64,000 nucleotides of DNA from Oscillospiraceae bacterium MB08-C2-2 (GCA_035621215.1 CP141729.1:2502944-2566943), one strand, 5' to 3'; numbered from the stretch's first letter, positions 9,214-17,701 are shown. Notes: a model not told the origin generated them from the letters alone. Numbers and translations are program-made.

Positions 9214-10077
9214 ATGAGAACACATGGATACAAAGTGCTGGCTGTTTTGCTGGCAGTGGTTTTGACCCTTTCGCTGGCTGGTTGCGGCAACCGGGGAACC
9301 CCGGCTTCAGAAAGCTCTTCATCGCAGGATGAAAGCAGCCCATACAGCTCGGTTCTGTATCTCAACCCCATTAAAGCCCCGGATGAGTTTTTGGGCGGCG
9401 TGCTCCGGCCCAAGCTCACTGAGCAGGTCAAGGGCGCCAAAGAGGATAATAAAGATACAGTGGGCTGGCTTCAGGTTCCCGGCACCATCATTGATGATGT
9501 AGTGGTTCAGTCCAAGGATAACGACTATTATCTGCGCAAGAACTTTGATTTGCGCTATTCCGACAATGGCATTTATTATGCCGATTTCCGGGTTAAGTAT
9601 GGTGCTAAGGCCAACGAGAATTCCCGCAATATGGTGCTCTATGGCCACAGCATGAACGATAACCCAGATGATACCGGCGAGCCCCTGTTCACACAGCTCA
9701 AGCGGTATCTCAAAGAGGATTTCGCCAAGGAGAATCCCTATATTTTCTTCTCCACCGAAAACGGGGATTATGCTTATGAGGTTTTCGCTGTATACTTTAC
9801 TGATATTGATGTCAACTACAACGACCCCAACCTCAGTGATGCCGATTTCATGAACATTATTTCCGAGGCAAACAAATCCTCGTGGCAGATTTATGAGGGT
9901 ATCGATGTTTCGGCCAGCGATCATATCATCACGCTTTCCACCTGCTGCTATAACATTGTCAGCTCTTACCCCAATAAATACCGCTATGTGGTTATGGGCC
10001 GGCTGGTTCCCGATGGCGAAGCCCTCAAGGAAACCGCCAATGTTAAGCAGAATCCCAACCCTAAAATGCCTAAATAA
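9214..10077 (+). CDS. Class B sortase with lipoprotein-type signal peptide
   Basis: 287 residues. The N-terminus is a short basic segment, a hydrophobic core and the lipobox LSLAGC (Cys near residue 25), then a Ser-rich linker. The rest is a sortase B fold: TVGWLQVPGT, the catalytic His in YGHSMND (near 145), catalytic Cys in TLSTCCY (near 244) and the essential Arg in YRYVVMGRL. Sortases cleave a sorting signal and link the protein to peptidoglycan or another subunit outside the membrane. Most sortases are held by an N-terminal transmembrane helix; here lipidation is predicted instead. No obvious substrate with an LPXTG- or NPQTN-type tail is encoded in the window. The next two genes may form its operon. 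Confidence 0.88.
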   Translation: MRTHGYKVLAVLLAVVLTLSLAGCGNRGTPASESSSSQDESSPYSSVLYLNPIKAPDEFLGGVLRPKLTEQVKGAKEDNKDTVGWLQVPGTIIDDVVVQSKDNDYYLRKNFDLRYSDNGIYYADFRVKYGAKANENSRNMVLYGHSMNDNPDDTGEPLFTQLKRYLKEDFAKENPYIFFSTENGDYAYEVFAVYFTDIDVNYNDPNLSDADFMNIISEANKSSWQIYEGIDVSASDHIITLSTCCYNIVSSYPNKYRYVVMGRLVPDGEALKETANVKQNPNPKMPK

Positions 10078-10128
10078 CTTTAATAGCACAGGCTTGTTTT
10101 TGGTGCCGGCCATTTAAACAAGTCACTT

Positions 10129-10161
10129 AAATTGGTCTGCACTTGCTGCAGGCCAATTTTG
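10129..10161 (+). terminator. Hairpin terminator/attenuator after the sortase gene
   Basis: ATTGGTCTGCA and TGCAGGCCAAT pair around a short loop and are followed by TTTTGT. It sits between the sortase and SGNH genes, so it may only attenuate read-through. Confidence 0.65.
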
Positions 10162-10211
10162 TAAATGCCCGGTTTGCCCGGAACTTTCAGAGAGAAGGAG
10201 GTGTGTGAAGA

Positions 10212-11108
10212 ATGCGTGTAAACCGGAAGCCTTTTCGGTATGGGCCCGGCCTGATTGCTATTTTGGCTTCGGTGGCTGTGGTGGTGGGCGTTGCCTTTGG
10301 GCTGGCTGCTTTCTGGCAAAGCCGGGAGATTCAGGCACAGCAGGTTGATTTGGAGCTGCCTTTGGTTCCGGATCGGGCTTCTTCCTCTTCGGAAGAGGAA
10401 TCGGCCGTGTGGCCGGATAAAGCCACCCACACGGATTCTCCCCAGCAGGAGGCCGATGCGGCGGCAGAGCTTTCCGCACTCTTCACCGGCCGGCTGACCT
10501 GGCATGATCCAGTGGAGGCCTCTTGGTTTGAGGATGCTGTTTTCATCGGCGATACCTCCTCTCTGAGCATTGGGCGCTATCAGGTTGCAAAGGGAGCGGC
10601 GGTTCTGGCACTGCCCGGACTCACTCCGGAAGCGGCTCTGACCGATGCGGCTTTCTCCACAGGGGAGCAGATGATCTCCTTTATGGGTGTGCTCCATGAG
10701 ATTCAGCCCCGGGGCAAAGCCTATATTATGCTGGGAGCCGACGCACTGGCTCAAGGTGCCTCTCAGGAAGAGCTGCTGGCGGGTTACCGCCTTTTGCTGA
10801 CAGAGCTAAAAAAGAACTTCCCCGGAATGGCCGTGTATGTTCAGTCTGTGCTGCCGGTAACCGCCGCCTGCCAGACCGAGAACCCCAGCCTGACCACCGA
10901 GAACATTCAGCAGTATAATCTGGCCCTGATGAATTTGGCCGGTGAGGTGGGAGCCTATTACATTCACCCGGCCGGTGCGGTTCAAAACAGCGCTGGTGCA
11001 CTGCCAGAGCTGGCAAGCCCGGTGGATGGCATGCACCTGACAGCGGAATATCACGTGAAGTGGTTTGATTATCTGCGCAGCCATACCGCTGCGAAAGCGC
11101 AAGTCTGA
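10212..11108 (+). CDS. Membrane-anchored SGNH/GDSL hydrolase-like protein
   Basis: 298 residues; AGGAGG precedes the ATG. An N-terminal transmembrane helix (residues about 14-36) is followed by an acidic Ser/Glu-rich linker and an extracytoplasmic domain. The domain begins WFEDAVFIGDTSSLSIG and ends SPVDGMHLTAEYHVKWFDYL, matching block I and the Asp-x-x-His block V of SGNH hydrolases as found in clostridial GDSL/OafB-like cell-surface proteins. In block I the usual GDS is GDT followed by SS, so the nucleophile position is altered or shifted. It could be a deacylase acting on cell-wall glycans or a non-catalytic member. It lies between a sortase and a small membrane protein, consistent with envelope work. 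Confidence 0.7.
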   Translation: MRVNRKPFRYGPGLIAILASVAVVVGVAFGLAAFWQSREIQAQQVDLELPLVPDRASSSSEEESAVWPDKATHTDSPQQEADAAAELSALFTGRLTWHDPVEASWFEDAVFIGDTSSLSIGRYQVAKGAAVLALPGLTPEAALTDAAFSTGEQMISFMGVLHEIQPRGKAYIMLGADALAQGASQEELLAGYRLLLTELKKNFPGMAVYVQSVLPVTAACQTENPSLTTENIQQYNLALMNLAGEVGAYYIHPAGAVQNSAGALPELASPVDGMHLTAEYHVKWFDYLRSHTAAKAQV

Positions 11109-11168
11109 GCGGGATGCTGTTCTTTGTCTGTAAGCCCCAATTGACCGTTCTGTGAGGAGGAATTTGAC

Positions 11169-11522
11169 ATGGTTGCTGAATGCGGAGCCATTGTTGCCAT
11201 TATTGGGATTATGCTGTATATGTTTATCCGCTCCGGCAGGCGGGTGTTTACCGTTTTACTTTGGCCCCTGCTTTTGGTGCCGGCCTTTCACCTGCTGGGA
11301 ATGGTGCTGTATTATTTCTGGGGCAGGAACATCCCCATGGGCTTTGCTACCTTCGCTGTGAGCATGGATGTTTTTGGGCTGGTTTTATCGGCTCTGCTTT
11401 TTGGGGGGCTTTCCCGGGCGATCATCCCCACGGCAGGCCGCCGGTTTTATCTTGGGCTGTGTATGGGCTTTTCCACTGTGCTGACCGGAGTTTTGGTCAA
11501 CTACCTTTTAAAAATTATTTAA
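11169..11522 (+). CDS. Small multi-pass membrane protein, unknown function
   Basis: 117 residues, with GAGGAGGAA ahead of the ATG. Four hydrophobic stretches (about 5-20, 28-50, 58-80 and 90-115) fill nearly the whole protein, with a short basic loop RSGRR after the first. I recognise no family motif. It follows the SGNH-like gene by 60 bp on the same strand and probably shares its transcript. Overlapping reading frames on the same strand lack comparable ribosome binding sites. Confidence 0.7.
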   Translation: MVAECGAIVAIIGIMLYMFIRSGRRVFTVLLWPLLLVPAFHLLGMVLYYFWGRNIPMGFATFAVSMDVFGLVLSALLFGGLSRAIIPTAGRRFYLGLCMGFSTVLTGVLVNYLLKII

Positions 11523-11632
11523 ATCTGTGTTTTTTGTGCCACACAGACCCTTTCAGGAGGGTTTATGCGGCTTTTTATGTTTAATCCGACATTACTACTT
11601 GGCCAGATAACAATTCAAGAGAGTAGATCATA

Positions 11633-11657
11633 TCGATAAAGGCTAAATATTTATCGA
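11633..11657. promoter_or_regulatory. Inverted repeat upstream of the DUF2975 promoter
   Basis: TCGATAAA, nine-base spacer, TTTATCGA: a perfect 8-bp inverted repeat ending 17 bp before the -35 box. It is a candidate operator for the Cro/CI-like regulator encoded two genes on. Confidence 0.5.
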
Positions 11658-11674
11658 AAAACAATAAAATAACA

Positions 11675-11703
11675 TTGACTTGCAATAATGGGTGTGTTAT
11701 GAT
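11675..11703 (+). promoter_or_regulatory. Promoter of the DUF2975-HTH-DUF4173 operon
   Basis: TTGACT, 17-base spacer, TATGAT, 36 bp before the ATG of the DUF2975 gene. Confidence 0.65.
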
Positions 11704-11738
11704 AGCATCATTGAAAATGTTGCGGGAGATGTGATGTT

Positions 11739-12197
11739 ATGAAAAAATCAGTAGCCTCCAAGGCGCTGGCCGCCGCTATCTGCACTGTATTTGCTATCGG
11801 CCTTTTTCTGGTGGTGACACTGCCTTTTTTGCTGGATACCTATCTGCTTATTTTGTACGATGCCTATTCGGTACAGCCGGGCTACCGCACCTTTATCCTA
11901 AGCTTTCTTATGGTGGTTGGGGTGTTGGCGCTATGGATGCTGGCCGAAATGCTGGGCATGCTTCGCACCATACCGGCTGATCCCTTTATTGCCAAAAATG
12001 TAAGAACGCTTCGGCGAATCGGCATTGTTGCCATCCTGACAGCGGCTTTGTTTTTTGGTAAGTGCCTTTATTATTTCACCATCCTGACCCTTGGCTGTGG
12101 TGTTATTTTGCTTGTGGGCGGGCTTTTTGCCTTTACACTGTCTGATCTTTTCAATCAGGCTGTGATTTTCAAGCAGGAAAATGACCTGACAATTTAA
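11739..12197 (+). CDS. DUF2975 family membrane protein
   Basis: 152 residues with four predicted transmembrane helices (about 10-33, 52-75, 88-108 and 115-140). The composition and the arrangement directly before a small Cro/CI-type regulator match the DUF2975 family, widespread in Bacillota and usually paired with a YozG-like HTH protein. The function is unknown; such pairs are thought to be membrane-linked regulatory units. The gene ends 21 bp before the regulator's GTG start. The cytoplasmic loop IAKNVRTLRRIG is typical of the family. Confidence 0.8.
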   Translation: MKKSVASKALAAAICTVFAIGLFLVVTLPFLLDTYLLILYDAYSVQPGYRTFILSFLMVVGVLALWMLAEMLGMLRTIPADPFIAKNVRTLRRIGIVAILTAALFFGKCLYYFTILTLGCGVILLVGGLFAFTLSDLFNQAVIFKQENDLTI

Positions 12198-12218
12198 CCG
12201 AAGGGGGAAGTGAAATCC

Positions 12219-12443
12219 GTGATAGTCGTGAATTTGGATATTATGATGGCCAAGCGCAAGATCGGCCTCACTGAGCTGGCCGCAAGAATTGACCTGACAC
12301 AAGCAAATCTTTCCATTCTGAAAAACGGAAAGGGCAAGGCCATACGGCTTTCTACCCTCAACAGGCTGTGCAGAGAATTGGATTGCCAGCCGGGGGATTT
12401 GCTGGAATATGTTGAAGAGGAGGATGAAATGGATGAACAATAG
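12219..12443 (+). CDS. Cro/CI-type HTH regulator (YozG-like)
   Basis: About 74 residues from the GTG at 12219, with AAGGGGGA about ten bases upstream; a GTG nine bases earlier is too close to that site. The sequence MMAKRKIGLTELAARI, LTQANLSILKNGKGKAIR and LCRELDCQPGDLLEY is the canonical small XRE-type DNA-binding domain that accompanies DUF2975 proteins. It ends in an acidic tail. It probably autoregulates the operon, possibly through the inverted repeat at 11633-11657 (inference). Its last codons overlap the start of the next gene. Confidence 0.88.
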   Translation: MIVVNLDIMMAKRKIGLTELAARIDLTQANLSILKNGKGKAIRLSTLNRLCRELDCQPGDLLEYVEEEDEMDEQ

Positions 12444-14001
12444 CCCTTCTTCACTGCCGGAGAAAGCATCCGCCAAACAGCCCACAGGGGTGGAAAGCGC
12501 CCAGGCACTGACCGCCGATATGGCCCTTGCTGGGCAGGAAAGAGACGCATTGCCAAAGGAAAATCCGGCAGACCTACCGCCTGAAAAAAGGGTGTATACC
12601 AAGGCACAGAGGCTGCTGGTGCCGATTGCTTTGCTGATCGGCCTTTTATACGACCGGCTGATTCTGGCGGTGCCGGGGGGAAGCTGGCTGGATATACCCT
12701 TTTTCAGCGGGATATTCTGGCTTTGCTATCTGGTGGTTTTTTATGCCCTCAACTGGGAGCGGCTTAAGAAGGATCGGGCCATGTGGTTTGTGGCCGGAGC
12801 GGCTGGGGCGCTGTGTGTCTGGAACTTTGTTTTCGATTACCGTTCCAGCTTTGGGGGCCTCAGCCTGCTGGTAATTCCCGCTGTTCTCATGGCCCACGCC
12901 CGTTATACAGCCGGGAACTTTACCCTCAAGCAGACCGGGGCCTTGGCGATAGAATGGCTGGCAGGTTGGTTTGTAAAGCCCTTTTCTGCTATTCCGCTGT
13001 TTTTTGAGGCCCTTGCAGGCAATAAAGGGGAAGAGGAGAAAAAGAGCAAAAACTCCACTCTCAAAAGGGTGCTGCTGGGTTTGCTGCTTGCTCTGCCGAT
13101 TCTGGTGGTGGTTTTGCCTCTTTTGGCGGGGGCGGATCAAATGTTTGCCCGGATTCTAGAGAATATTCGGTTTCATTTCAATTTTACCAGCGTAGTCAGT
13201 CATCTGATCACAACGGCGCTTGCCACCCTGCTGTTTTTTTCCTTCCTTTGGAATGTGCGGTTTAACCGGGTGCCCCCGGTGGCGGCCAAGAAGGAAAGGC
13301 GGCTGGATGCTGTGGCCTGCGGGGTGGCGCTGGGTATCGTAACGGCGCTGTATGCCTTGTTTTGTGTGATACAGTTCACCTATCTCTTTGCCGGCGCAGG
13401 CCTCCCTGATGGGGTGAGCTATTCGGCATATGCCCGGCAGGGCTTTTGGCAGCTGATTGTGGTGGCGGGAATTAACGTATCCCTTTTTGGGCTGTTTCTC
13501 CGCTATACAGAAAAGCATTCTGTGATCCGAGGGCTTTTGGCGGCACTGCTGGTGCTGACCGGCTTTATGCTGGTTTCTGCGGTTCTGCGGCTCCGGCTGT
13601 ATATTCAGAGCTACGGTATGACTTGGCTAAGGCTGCTTTCGGCATGGTTTATTGTGTATCTGGCGGTGGTGCTGGTGCTGTGCGCGGTTCGGATGCTAAA
13701 AGAGAAGCTGCCGCTGATGGCCCTTTGTGCCTTTATCCTCCTTGGGTGGTTTGTCGTTTTGGGCTACAGCAACCCGGAGGCGCTGATTATCCGCAGCAAT
13801 CTGGCCCACTGGGAGGTCAACCAATGGATGGAGGAAAACGAATATTTCGTTGATGGTTTTTCAGATGATTCTATTTTAGCGCTGATGGAAGGTGGCATAG
13901 CAGAGGAGAAGCTTTCAAGAGTTATGCTTTTTTATCCCAGAGGGGAAGGCTACAGCTTTTCCAGCTTGAAAATGCGCAAAGCTCTTGAGCCAAAAGAATA
14001 A
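12433..14001 (+). CDS. DUF4173/DUF4153-type large membrane protein
   Basis: 522 residues from the ATG at 12433, which has AGAGGAGG nine bases upstream; in-frame ATGs at 12409 and 12424 lie within or before that site. An acidic/Pro-rich N-terminal segment of about 65 residues is followed by roughly 11-12 hydrophobic helices and a soluble C-terminal tail. The motif RLRLYIQSYGMTWLRLL is the family hallmark. The function is unknown. The start overlaps the end of the HTH gene, so the two are translationally coupled. A membrane protein regulated by its upstream HTH/DUF2975 pair is the likely logic. Confidence 0.8.
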   Translation: MNNSPSSLPEKASAKQPTGVESAQALTADMALAGQERDALPKENPADLPPEKRVYTKAQRLLVPIALLIGLLYDRLILAVPGGSWLDIPFFSGIFWLCYLVVFYALNWERLKKDRAMWFVAGAAGALCVWNFVFDYRSSFGGLSLLVIPAVLMAHARYTAGNFTLKQTGALAIEWLAGWFVKPFSAIPLFFEALAGNKGEEEKKSKNSTLKRVLLGLLLALPILVVVLPLLAGADQMFARILENIRFHFNFTSVVSHLITTALATLLFFSFLWNVRFNRVPPVAAKKERRLDAVACGVALGIVTALYALFCVIQFTYLFAGAGLPDGVSYSAYARQGFWQLIVVAGINVSLFGLFLRYTEKHSVIRGLLAALLVLTGFMLVSAVLRLRLYIQSYGMTWLRLLSAWFIVYLAVVLVLCAVRMLKEKLPLMALCAFILLGWFVVLGYSNPEALIIRSNLAHWEVNQWMEENEYFVDGFSDDSILALMEGGIAEEKLSRVMLFYPRGEGYSFSSLKMRKALEPKE

Positions 14002-14014
14002 GCCGTTTAAACAA

Positions 14015-14056
14015 TACCCGGTGGGTGTGGGAGCTTCCTGCATCCGCCGGGTTTTA
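14015..14056 (+). terminator. Terminator of the DUF4173 operon
   Basis: ACCCGGTGGGTG pairs with GCATCCGCCGGGT and is followed by TTTTAT. Confidence 0.75.
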
Positions 14057-14068
14057 TAGTCAATAAAC

Positions 14069-14112
14069 TTGAAAACGAAACCAACGTTTTCAAAAGCAAG
14101 CAAAGCTTGCTT
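14069..14112. repeat. Two adjacent short hairpins
   Basis: TTGAAAACG/CGTTTTCAA followed at once by AAGCAAGC/GCTTGCTT. They open a hairpin-rich intergenic stretch that continues into the dispersed repeat below. Confidence 0.6.
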
Positions 14113-14159
14113 TCAGACTGTAGACATAAGTGCCTTTAGCTTGAAGGCCTTATGGTTTT

Positions 14160-14294
14160 GATGCGTAATTCTTCCTGCGCCGAATTTGTTTCGGCGCAGG
14201 AATTCCACTTTTTGAGCCGGAGCGGCGCAATCCGGGGGGGATATGGGGGGCATTGGATGCCCCCCATAAAGGGTGTAGACTTTTGTCTACGCCC
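14160..14294 (+). repeat. Dispersed hairpin-mosaic repeat, copy A
   Basis: Three hairpins in series: CCTGCGCCGAA/TTTCGGCGCAGG, a 25-bp near-perfect palindrome at 14243-14267 (ATGGGGGGCAT and its complement around TGG), and GGGTGTAGAC/GTCTACGCCC. The first two, with the spacer containing CCGGGGGGG, recur in inverted orientation near 26229-26325. This resembles REP/BIME-type intergenic repeats. Confidence 0.6.
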
Positions 14295-14402
14295 GTAAAG
14301 CAAATGTTGCATATGGTGAAAATGTGTGTTAAAATAAATAAGTTATATAAGGTTAACCTCATAGGGCAATGCGAACCATTGGGGGCAGGGGAGGGAGCTT
14401 TT

Positions 14403-15326
14403 GTGGAGCTCAAGCAATTGAACTTTTTTGTTACCACCGTGAAATGCGGCGGGGTCAACAAGGCGGCGGAGCAGCTTTATACCTCACAGCCCAATGTGAG
14501 CAAAACCATCGCTTCCTTGGAAAGAGAGCTGGGCTGTCCCCTTTTTACCAGAACCAGCAAAGGGATGGAGCTGACCCCCGAGGGCCGCAAGCTTTGGAGC
14601 TACGCCCGCAGTGTTCTGAAAAATGTGGATATTATGACTTCTATAGCCCAAAACAGCGCCAAACAGGTTTTCAGTATATCCTCCTATCCCAGCAAAATGA
14701 TCGCCAAGGTATACACCGATTACTATAACCTTTATAAGGAGCCTTCCTCCAATTTTGAGTTTCTAGAGGGCACCACCGAAAACATCATCGAGAACGTGGA
14801 AAAAAGGCAGTCTGAGATTGGGATCGCCTATATTTCCGGTGAGCAGATGGGGTGCTTCGGCCATCTTCTGTGGCATAAAAGGCTGGAGTTTCAGCCCATT
14901 TGTTACAGAGAGGCCTGTATTTATGCGGGTAAGAAGCACCCTCTCTATCACCGGGAATCCGTTGAGGTTGGGGAGCTTAAAGACTTGCGGTTTATCCAGC
15001 CGGTGAGCGATTCTTTTTCCATGGAACAGCATCTGGAGCCGCTGGACCCGGCCATGAGCTGTTTTGGTATGCTCAATCAGGTGGCCACAACCAACAGCGA
15101 CAATGCCCTGCTTTCCTTTCTATCCAACACCGATTTGTGCTGTTTTGGCGTTTATCTGCCAAACCATGCCTATGAGGAGACGGCTATCCGGGCGATCCGG
15201 GTAAAGGGCAGCGAGAAAAACTTGCAGCTGGGTTATATCAAGCGGCAAAGCGATTCCCTTACAGAAGGTGCGCAGAACTTTATCACCATGCTCAAAGCCG
15301 CCATTGAGAGCAGCGACCTGCTTTAA
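14403..15326 (+). CDS. LysR family transcriptional regulator
   Basis: About 308 residues from a GTG at 14403, preceded by GGGAGGGAG; the frame is open further upstream but homology begins here (VELKQLNFFVTTVKCGG). The N-terminal winged helix includes NKAAEQLYTSQPNVSKTIASLERELG and the LFTRTSKGMELTPEG wing, standard for LysR regulators. The C-terminal periplasmic-binding-like effector domain is atypical and short of recognisable ligand motifs. It stands alone: hairpin repeats precede it and a bidirectional terminator follows. The target genes are not evident, since no divergently transcribed partner lies immediately upstream. Confidence 0.9.
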   Translation: MELKQLNFFVTTVKCGGVNKAAEQLYTSQPNVSKTIASLERELGCPLFTRTSKGMELTPEGRKLWSYARSVLKNVDIMTSIAQNSAKQVFSISSYPSKMIAKVYTDYYNLYKEPSSNFEFLEGTTENIIENVEKRQSEIGIAYISGEQMGCFGHLLWHKRLEFQPICYREACIYAGKKHPLYHRESVEVGELKDLRFIQPVSDSFSMEQHLEPLDPAMSCFGMLNQVATTNSDNALLSFLSNTDLCCFGVYLPNHAYEETAIRAIRVKGSEKNLQLGYIKRQSDSLTEGAQNFITMLKAAIESSDLL

Positions 15327-15357
15327 AAACAAGCTGTACCATACATAAATTCGGCCG

Positions 15358-15403
15358 AAAAAAGAAGCTTCTCCCGTTTGGGTAGAGAAGCCTCTTTTTT
15401 TCA
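15358..15403. terminator. Bidirectional terminator between lysR-type gene and ecsC
   Basis: GCTTCTC/GAGAAGC stem with an A-run before and a T-run after, so it can serve both converging genes. Confidence 0.85.
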
Positions 15404-15408
15404 TTTGG

Positions 15409-16155
15409 CTATCTTTTGCGCCAGATTTTTTGGGCGGCTGTTTCCGGCCATCGCCTCTCTAAAATCCGCATCCGGTAGCAGTTCATGGTGTTGACCTTGA
15501 GCCGGTTCATCAGATTGTGGTTGGCGGTGCCTCCGGCCAGACTGCCCACCACCGGCAAAAGCTGCAAAAGCTTAGCCAGATCGATATAATCCCGGTATTC
15601 GGTTTGGAATTTTTCCCAGTCCAGCTCTGGGCGAGGGTTACTTTCCCACCCTTCCAGTATGTGGAAGGTATCCAGCCGATGCTCCCGGCTGGAAAAAGCA
15701 AGCTGAAACACATAAAGCATAAACAGCCGCTCTTCCCGGAGGGAAGGGTCGTAGCCATAAAGCTTGGCGCTGTCAAATAAAAACTTAATCTTTATCGCCA
15801 TCAGGGTGGGCAGATCGGCCAGCCCCAGAATTACCCCGCCTGCACCCAGCCCCACGCCTTGGACAACAGCCGCCTTTTTATAGCTCTGGAACTGCTCCTG
15901 CACCAAAAAATCCCGCTCAGCCAGCAAAAGATTGCTGGTATCCTCCTGAATGCTGAGAAACCCCGAGCCATACAGAATGGACTGGACCAGTGTTTCCACC
16001 GCTGCTGTAATGGCCTTCTGCACTTTGGCGGGAATCAGCTTTTGGGTGCTGTTTTGAATGCCCTTAGAGGCCCGCTCCAAAAGACCGGCACTGCCCAGTA
16101 TTTCGCTGTGCCATCTATCCAGCTGTGCGTCTACATGCTTCTGGTATAAATTCAT
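15409..16155 (-). CDS. EcsC family protein
   Basis: 248 residues, with GGGAGG before the ATG. The central LADLPTLMAIKIKFLFDSAKLYGYD and LPVVGSLAGGTANHNLMNRLKVNTMNCYRMRIL segments are typical of the EcsC domain, named after the third gene of the Bacillus ecs ABC-transporter locus. The biochemical role is not known. Here it is not beside an EcsAB-type transporter. A Gly-rich hydrophobic segment (VVQGVGLGAGGVILGLADLP) might associate with membrane. It is a single-gene unit with a convergent terminator to the LysR gene. Confidence 0.8.
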   Translation of the reverse strand: MNLYQKHVDAQLDRWHSEILGSAGLLERASKGIQNSTQKLIPAKVQKAITAAVETLVQSILYGSGFLSIQEDTSNLLLAERDFLVQEQFQSYKKAAVVQGVGLGAGGVILGLADLPTLMAIKIKFLFDSAKLYGYDPSLREERLFMLYVFQLAFSSREHRLDTFHILEGWESNPRPELDWEKFQTEYRDYIDLAKLLQLLPVVGSLAGGTANHNLMNRLKVNTMNCYRMRILERRWPETAAQKIWRKR

Positions 16156-16562
16156 TTTTATGAGTACCTCCCAAGGACTGTGGCAACCCGAAGCCGCTCC
16201 AGCCGGTGCCGATGGATAGTATCAGTATATCCGATAATGGGTGGGAATGCATCTTTTCTTTTTGGATTTTCTGTAGAGCCGAGCATATAGGGCATGGTTC
16301 AGAGAGCAAAAAGACAGAAGGATTATTTGTTTTTAAATGGAGAATTCGCTATATAAATAAAAATTAGAATTATGAGTGTTTTGGCGTGGCAGGGGCCGCC
16401 TCACTACAAAGCGGGTGGAGCTTGTATAAAGAACTTCCGGAAATACCGGGGGCAAATATGAACATCCCCTTTTTGATTGGGTAGACAAATCCCCGAAGGG
16501 CTGTTATGCTGTCATAGTAGAATATATAAAGCCAACATCGCTTTTATAGGGAGGAAAAAACA
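16156..16562. other. Intergenic region between divergent ecsC and arsC-like genes
   Basis: About 400 bp. On the plus strand TAGACA (16482), 16-base spacer and TATGCT (16504-16509) form a weak promoter for the arsC-like gene. An inverted repeat around CCGGGGG/CCCC lies near 16447-16470. No other gene was seen. Confidence 0.4.
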
Positions 16563-16913
16563 ATGCTGTTTATCTGTTATCCCAAATGCACCACCTGCCA
16601 GAAGGCGGGCAAATGGCTGGAGCAGCAAGCCACCCCGTATGAACTGCGCAACATCAAGGAGCAAAACCCCACGCTGGAGGAGCTTCGCCTGTGGTATAAG
16701 AAAAGCGGCCTTCCCTTAAAGCGCTTTTTCAATACCAGTGGGTTGCAGTATAAGGCGCTGGGGCTCAAGGATAAATTGCCCACCATGACAGAGGAAGAAC
16801 AGCTTGCCCTTTTGGCCACCGACGGTATGCTGGTTAAACGGCCGCTTGTGGTGGGAGAAGACTTTGTCTTGGTAGGCTTTAAGCAGGCGGAATGGGAAAC
16901 ACGCCTGCAATAG
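16563..16913 (+). CDS. ArsC/Spx family thioredoxin-fold protein
   Basis: 116 residues, the normal size for the YffB/Spx/ArsC family. The N-terminus MLFICYPKCTTCQKAGKWL carries the CxxC redox motif, and the C-terminal LVKRPLVVGEDFVLVGF contains the family Arg-Pro. Known members are glutaredoxin-linked arsenate reductases, Spx transcription regulators that bind RNA polymerase, and YffB-like proteins of unknown role. Lack of an ars operon argues against dedicated arsenate resistance. GGGAGG lies eight bases before the ATG, and a strong terminator follows, so it is monocistronic. Confidence 0.85.
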   Translation: MLFICYPKCTTCQKAGKWLEQQATPYELRNIKEQNPTLEELRLWYKKSGLPLKRFFNTSGLQYKALGLKDKLPTMTEEEQLALLATDGMLVKRPLVVGEDFVLVGFKQAEWETRLQ

Positions 16914-16975
16914 CCTCTCACAGTGGCCGCCCGTTGCAAGAAAAGCCTCTTTCAGCAGATCGGGGCTATACAACC

Positions 16976-17024
16976 AAAAAGGCAGAAGCTTTGCGATTAC
17001 ACATCGCCTGCTTCTGCCTTTTAT
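16976..17024 (+). terminator. Terminator of the arsC-like gene
   Basis: GGCAGAAGC and GCTTCTGCC pair across a 20-base loop; A-run before and TTTTAT after. Confidence 0.8.
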
Positions 17025-17107
17025 ATATGTGTGGAAAATCGCAAGAACAAAGTCTTCCGCTTATACAGACACGAGAGGGCAATTGCCCATGCAGCTAAAT
17101 CTGATTT

Positions 17108-17380
17108 TCAGGCCAAGGCCACCAGATATTTTTGTTCAAATTCTTCTGGAACCAGAGGCTTGTTGTAATAGTAACCCTGCGCATAATCACAACCTGATTC
17201 CCGCAGGGCTTCTGGCTGCTCCGGCATTTCGGCCCCCTCGGCAAGGCACATCGCCCCGGTGATTCTACCCGTTTTAACCATTCCCTTTACAATCGACCGG
17301 CTGACCGGATCGGTTACACAATTGTTGATAATGCCTTTATCCAGCTTCAATGTCCGATCCGGCGGCTTGTTTTTTCGCAT
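17108..17380 (-). pseudogene. EAL-domain (c-di-GMP phosphodiesterase) C-terminal remnant
   Basis: A 90-codon open frame matches only the C-terminal quarter of EAL domains: LKLDKGII, then LAEGAEMPEQPEALRE (intact proteins have AEGVET) and GCDYAQGYYYNKP. The EAL motif itself and most metal ligands lie in the missing N-terminal part, and the preceding bases encode nothing recognisable in this frame. It should therefore be inactive. It lies 320 bp downstream of cheW, next to chemotaxis genes, so it may be the relic of a c-di-GMP enzyme that once linked to motility. Confidence 0.65.
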
Positions 17381-17701
17381 GGATCATTTCTTCCCGCATG
17401 CATCAGCCAAAGCTTTGTGCAGCAAGACAGCGGTGTTTAAGGCGGTCTTGCATAGAGCCTATATTTCCCCAAAGAGCAAGTTTAGAGGATTTTCGCAAAA
17501 TATATACATATTTCGGGGAAATTCGACGCTGTGGGCAATGCCTTTATAGTATTATAGTAGAATATCTACCAAATAGATCGGTTGTCTAAAAGAGTATATC
17601 AGCTTAGAAATCAGCGGGTCGGTGCATCAATAAAGCCAGCAGGAGAATGCCGCAATTTCTTTGCAGCACCTCGCAGCTGGCAACCGATAAAACTTTGGAT
17701 T
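17381..17701. other. Intergenic region without recognisable gene
   Basis: About 320 bp between the EAL remnant and cheW. Repeated TATAGTAGAATAT-like strings occur here and near 16520. No terminator was seen for cheW. Confidence 0.35.
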
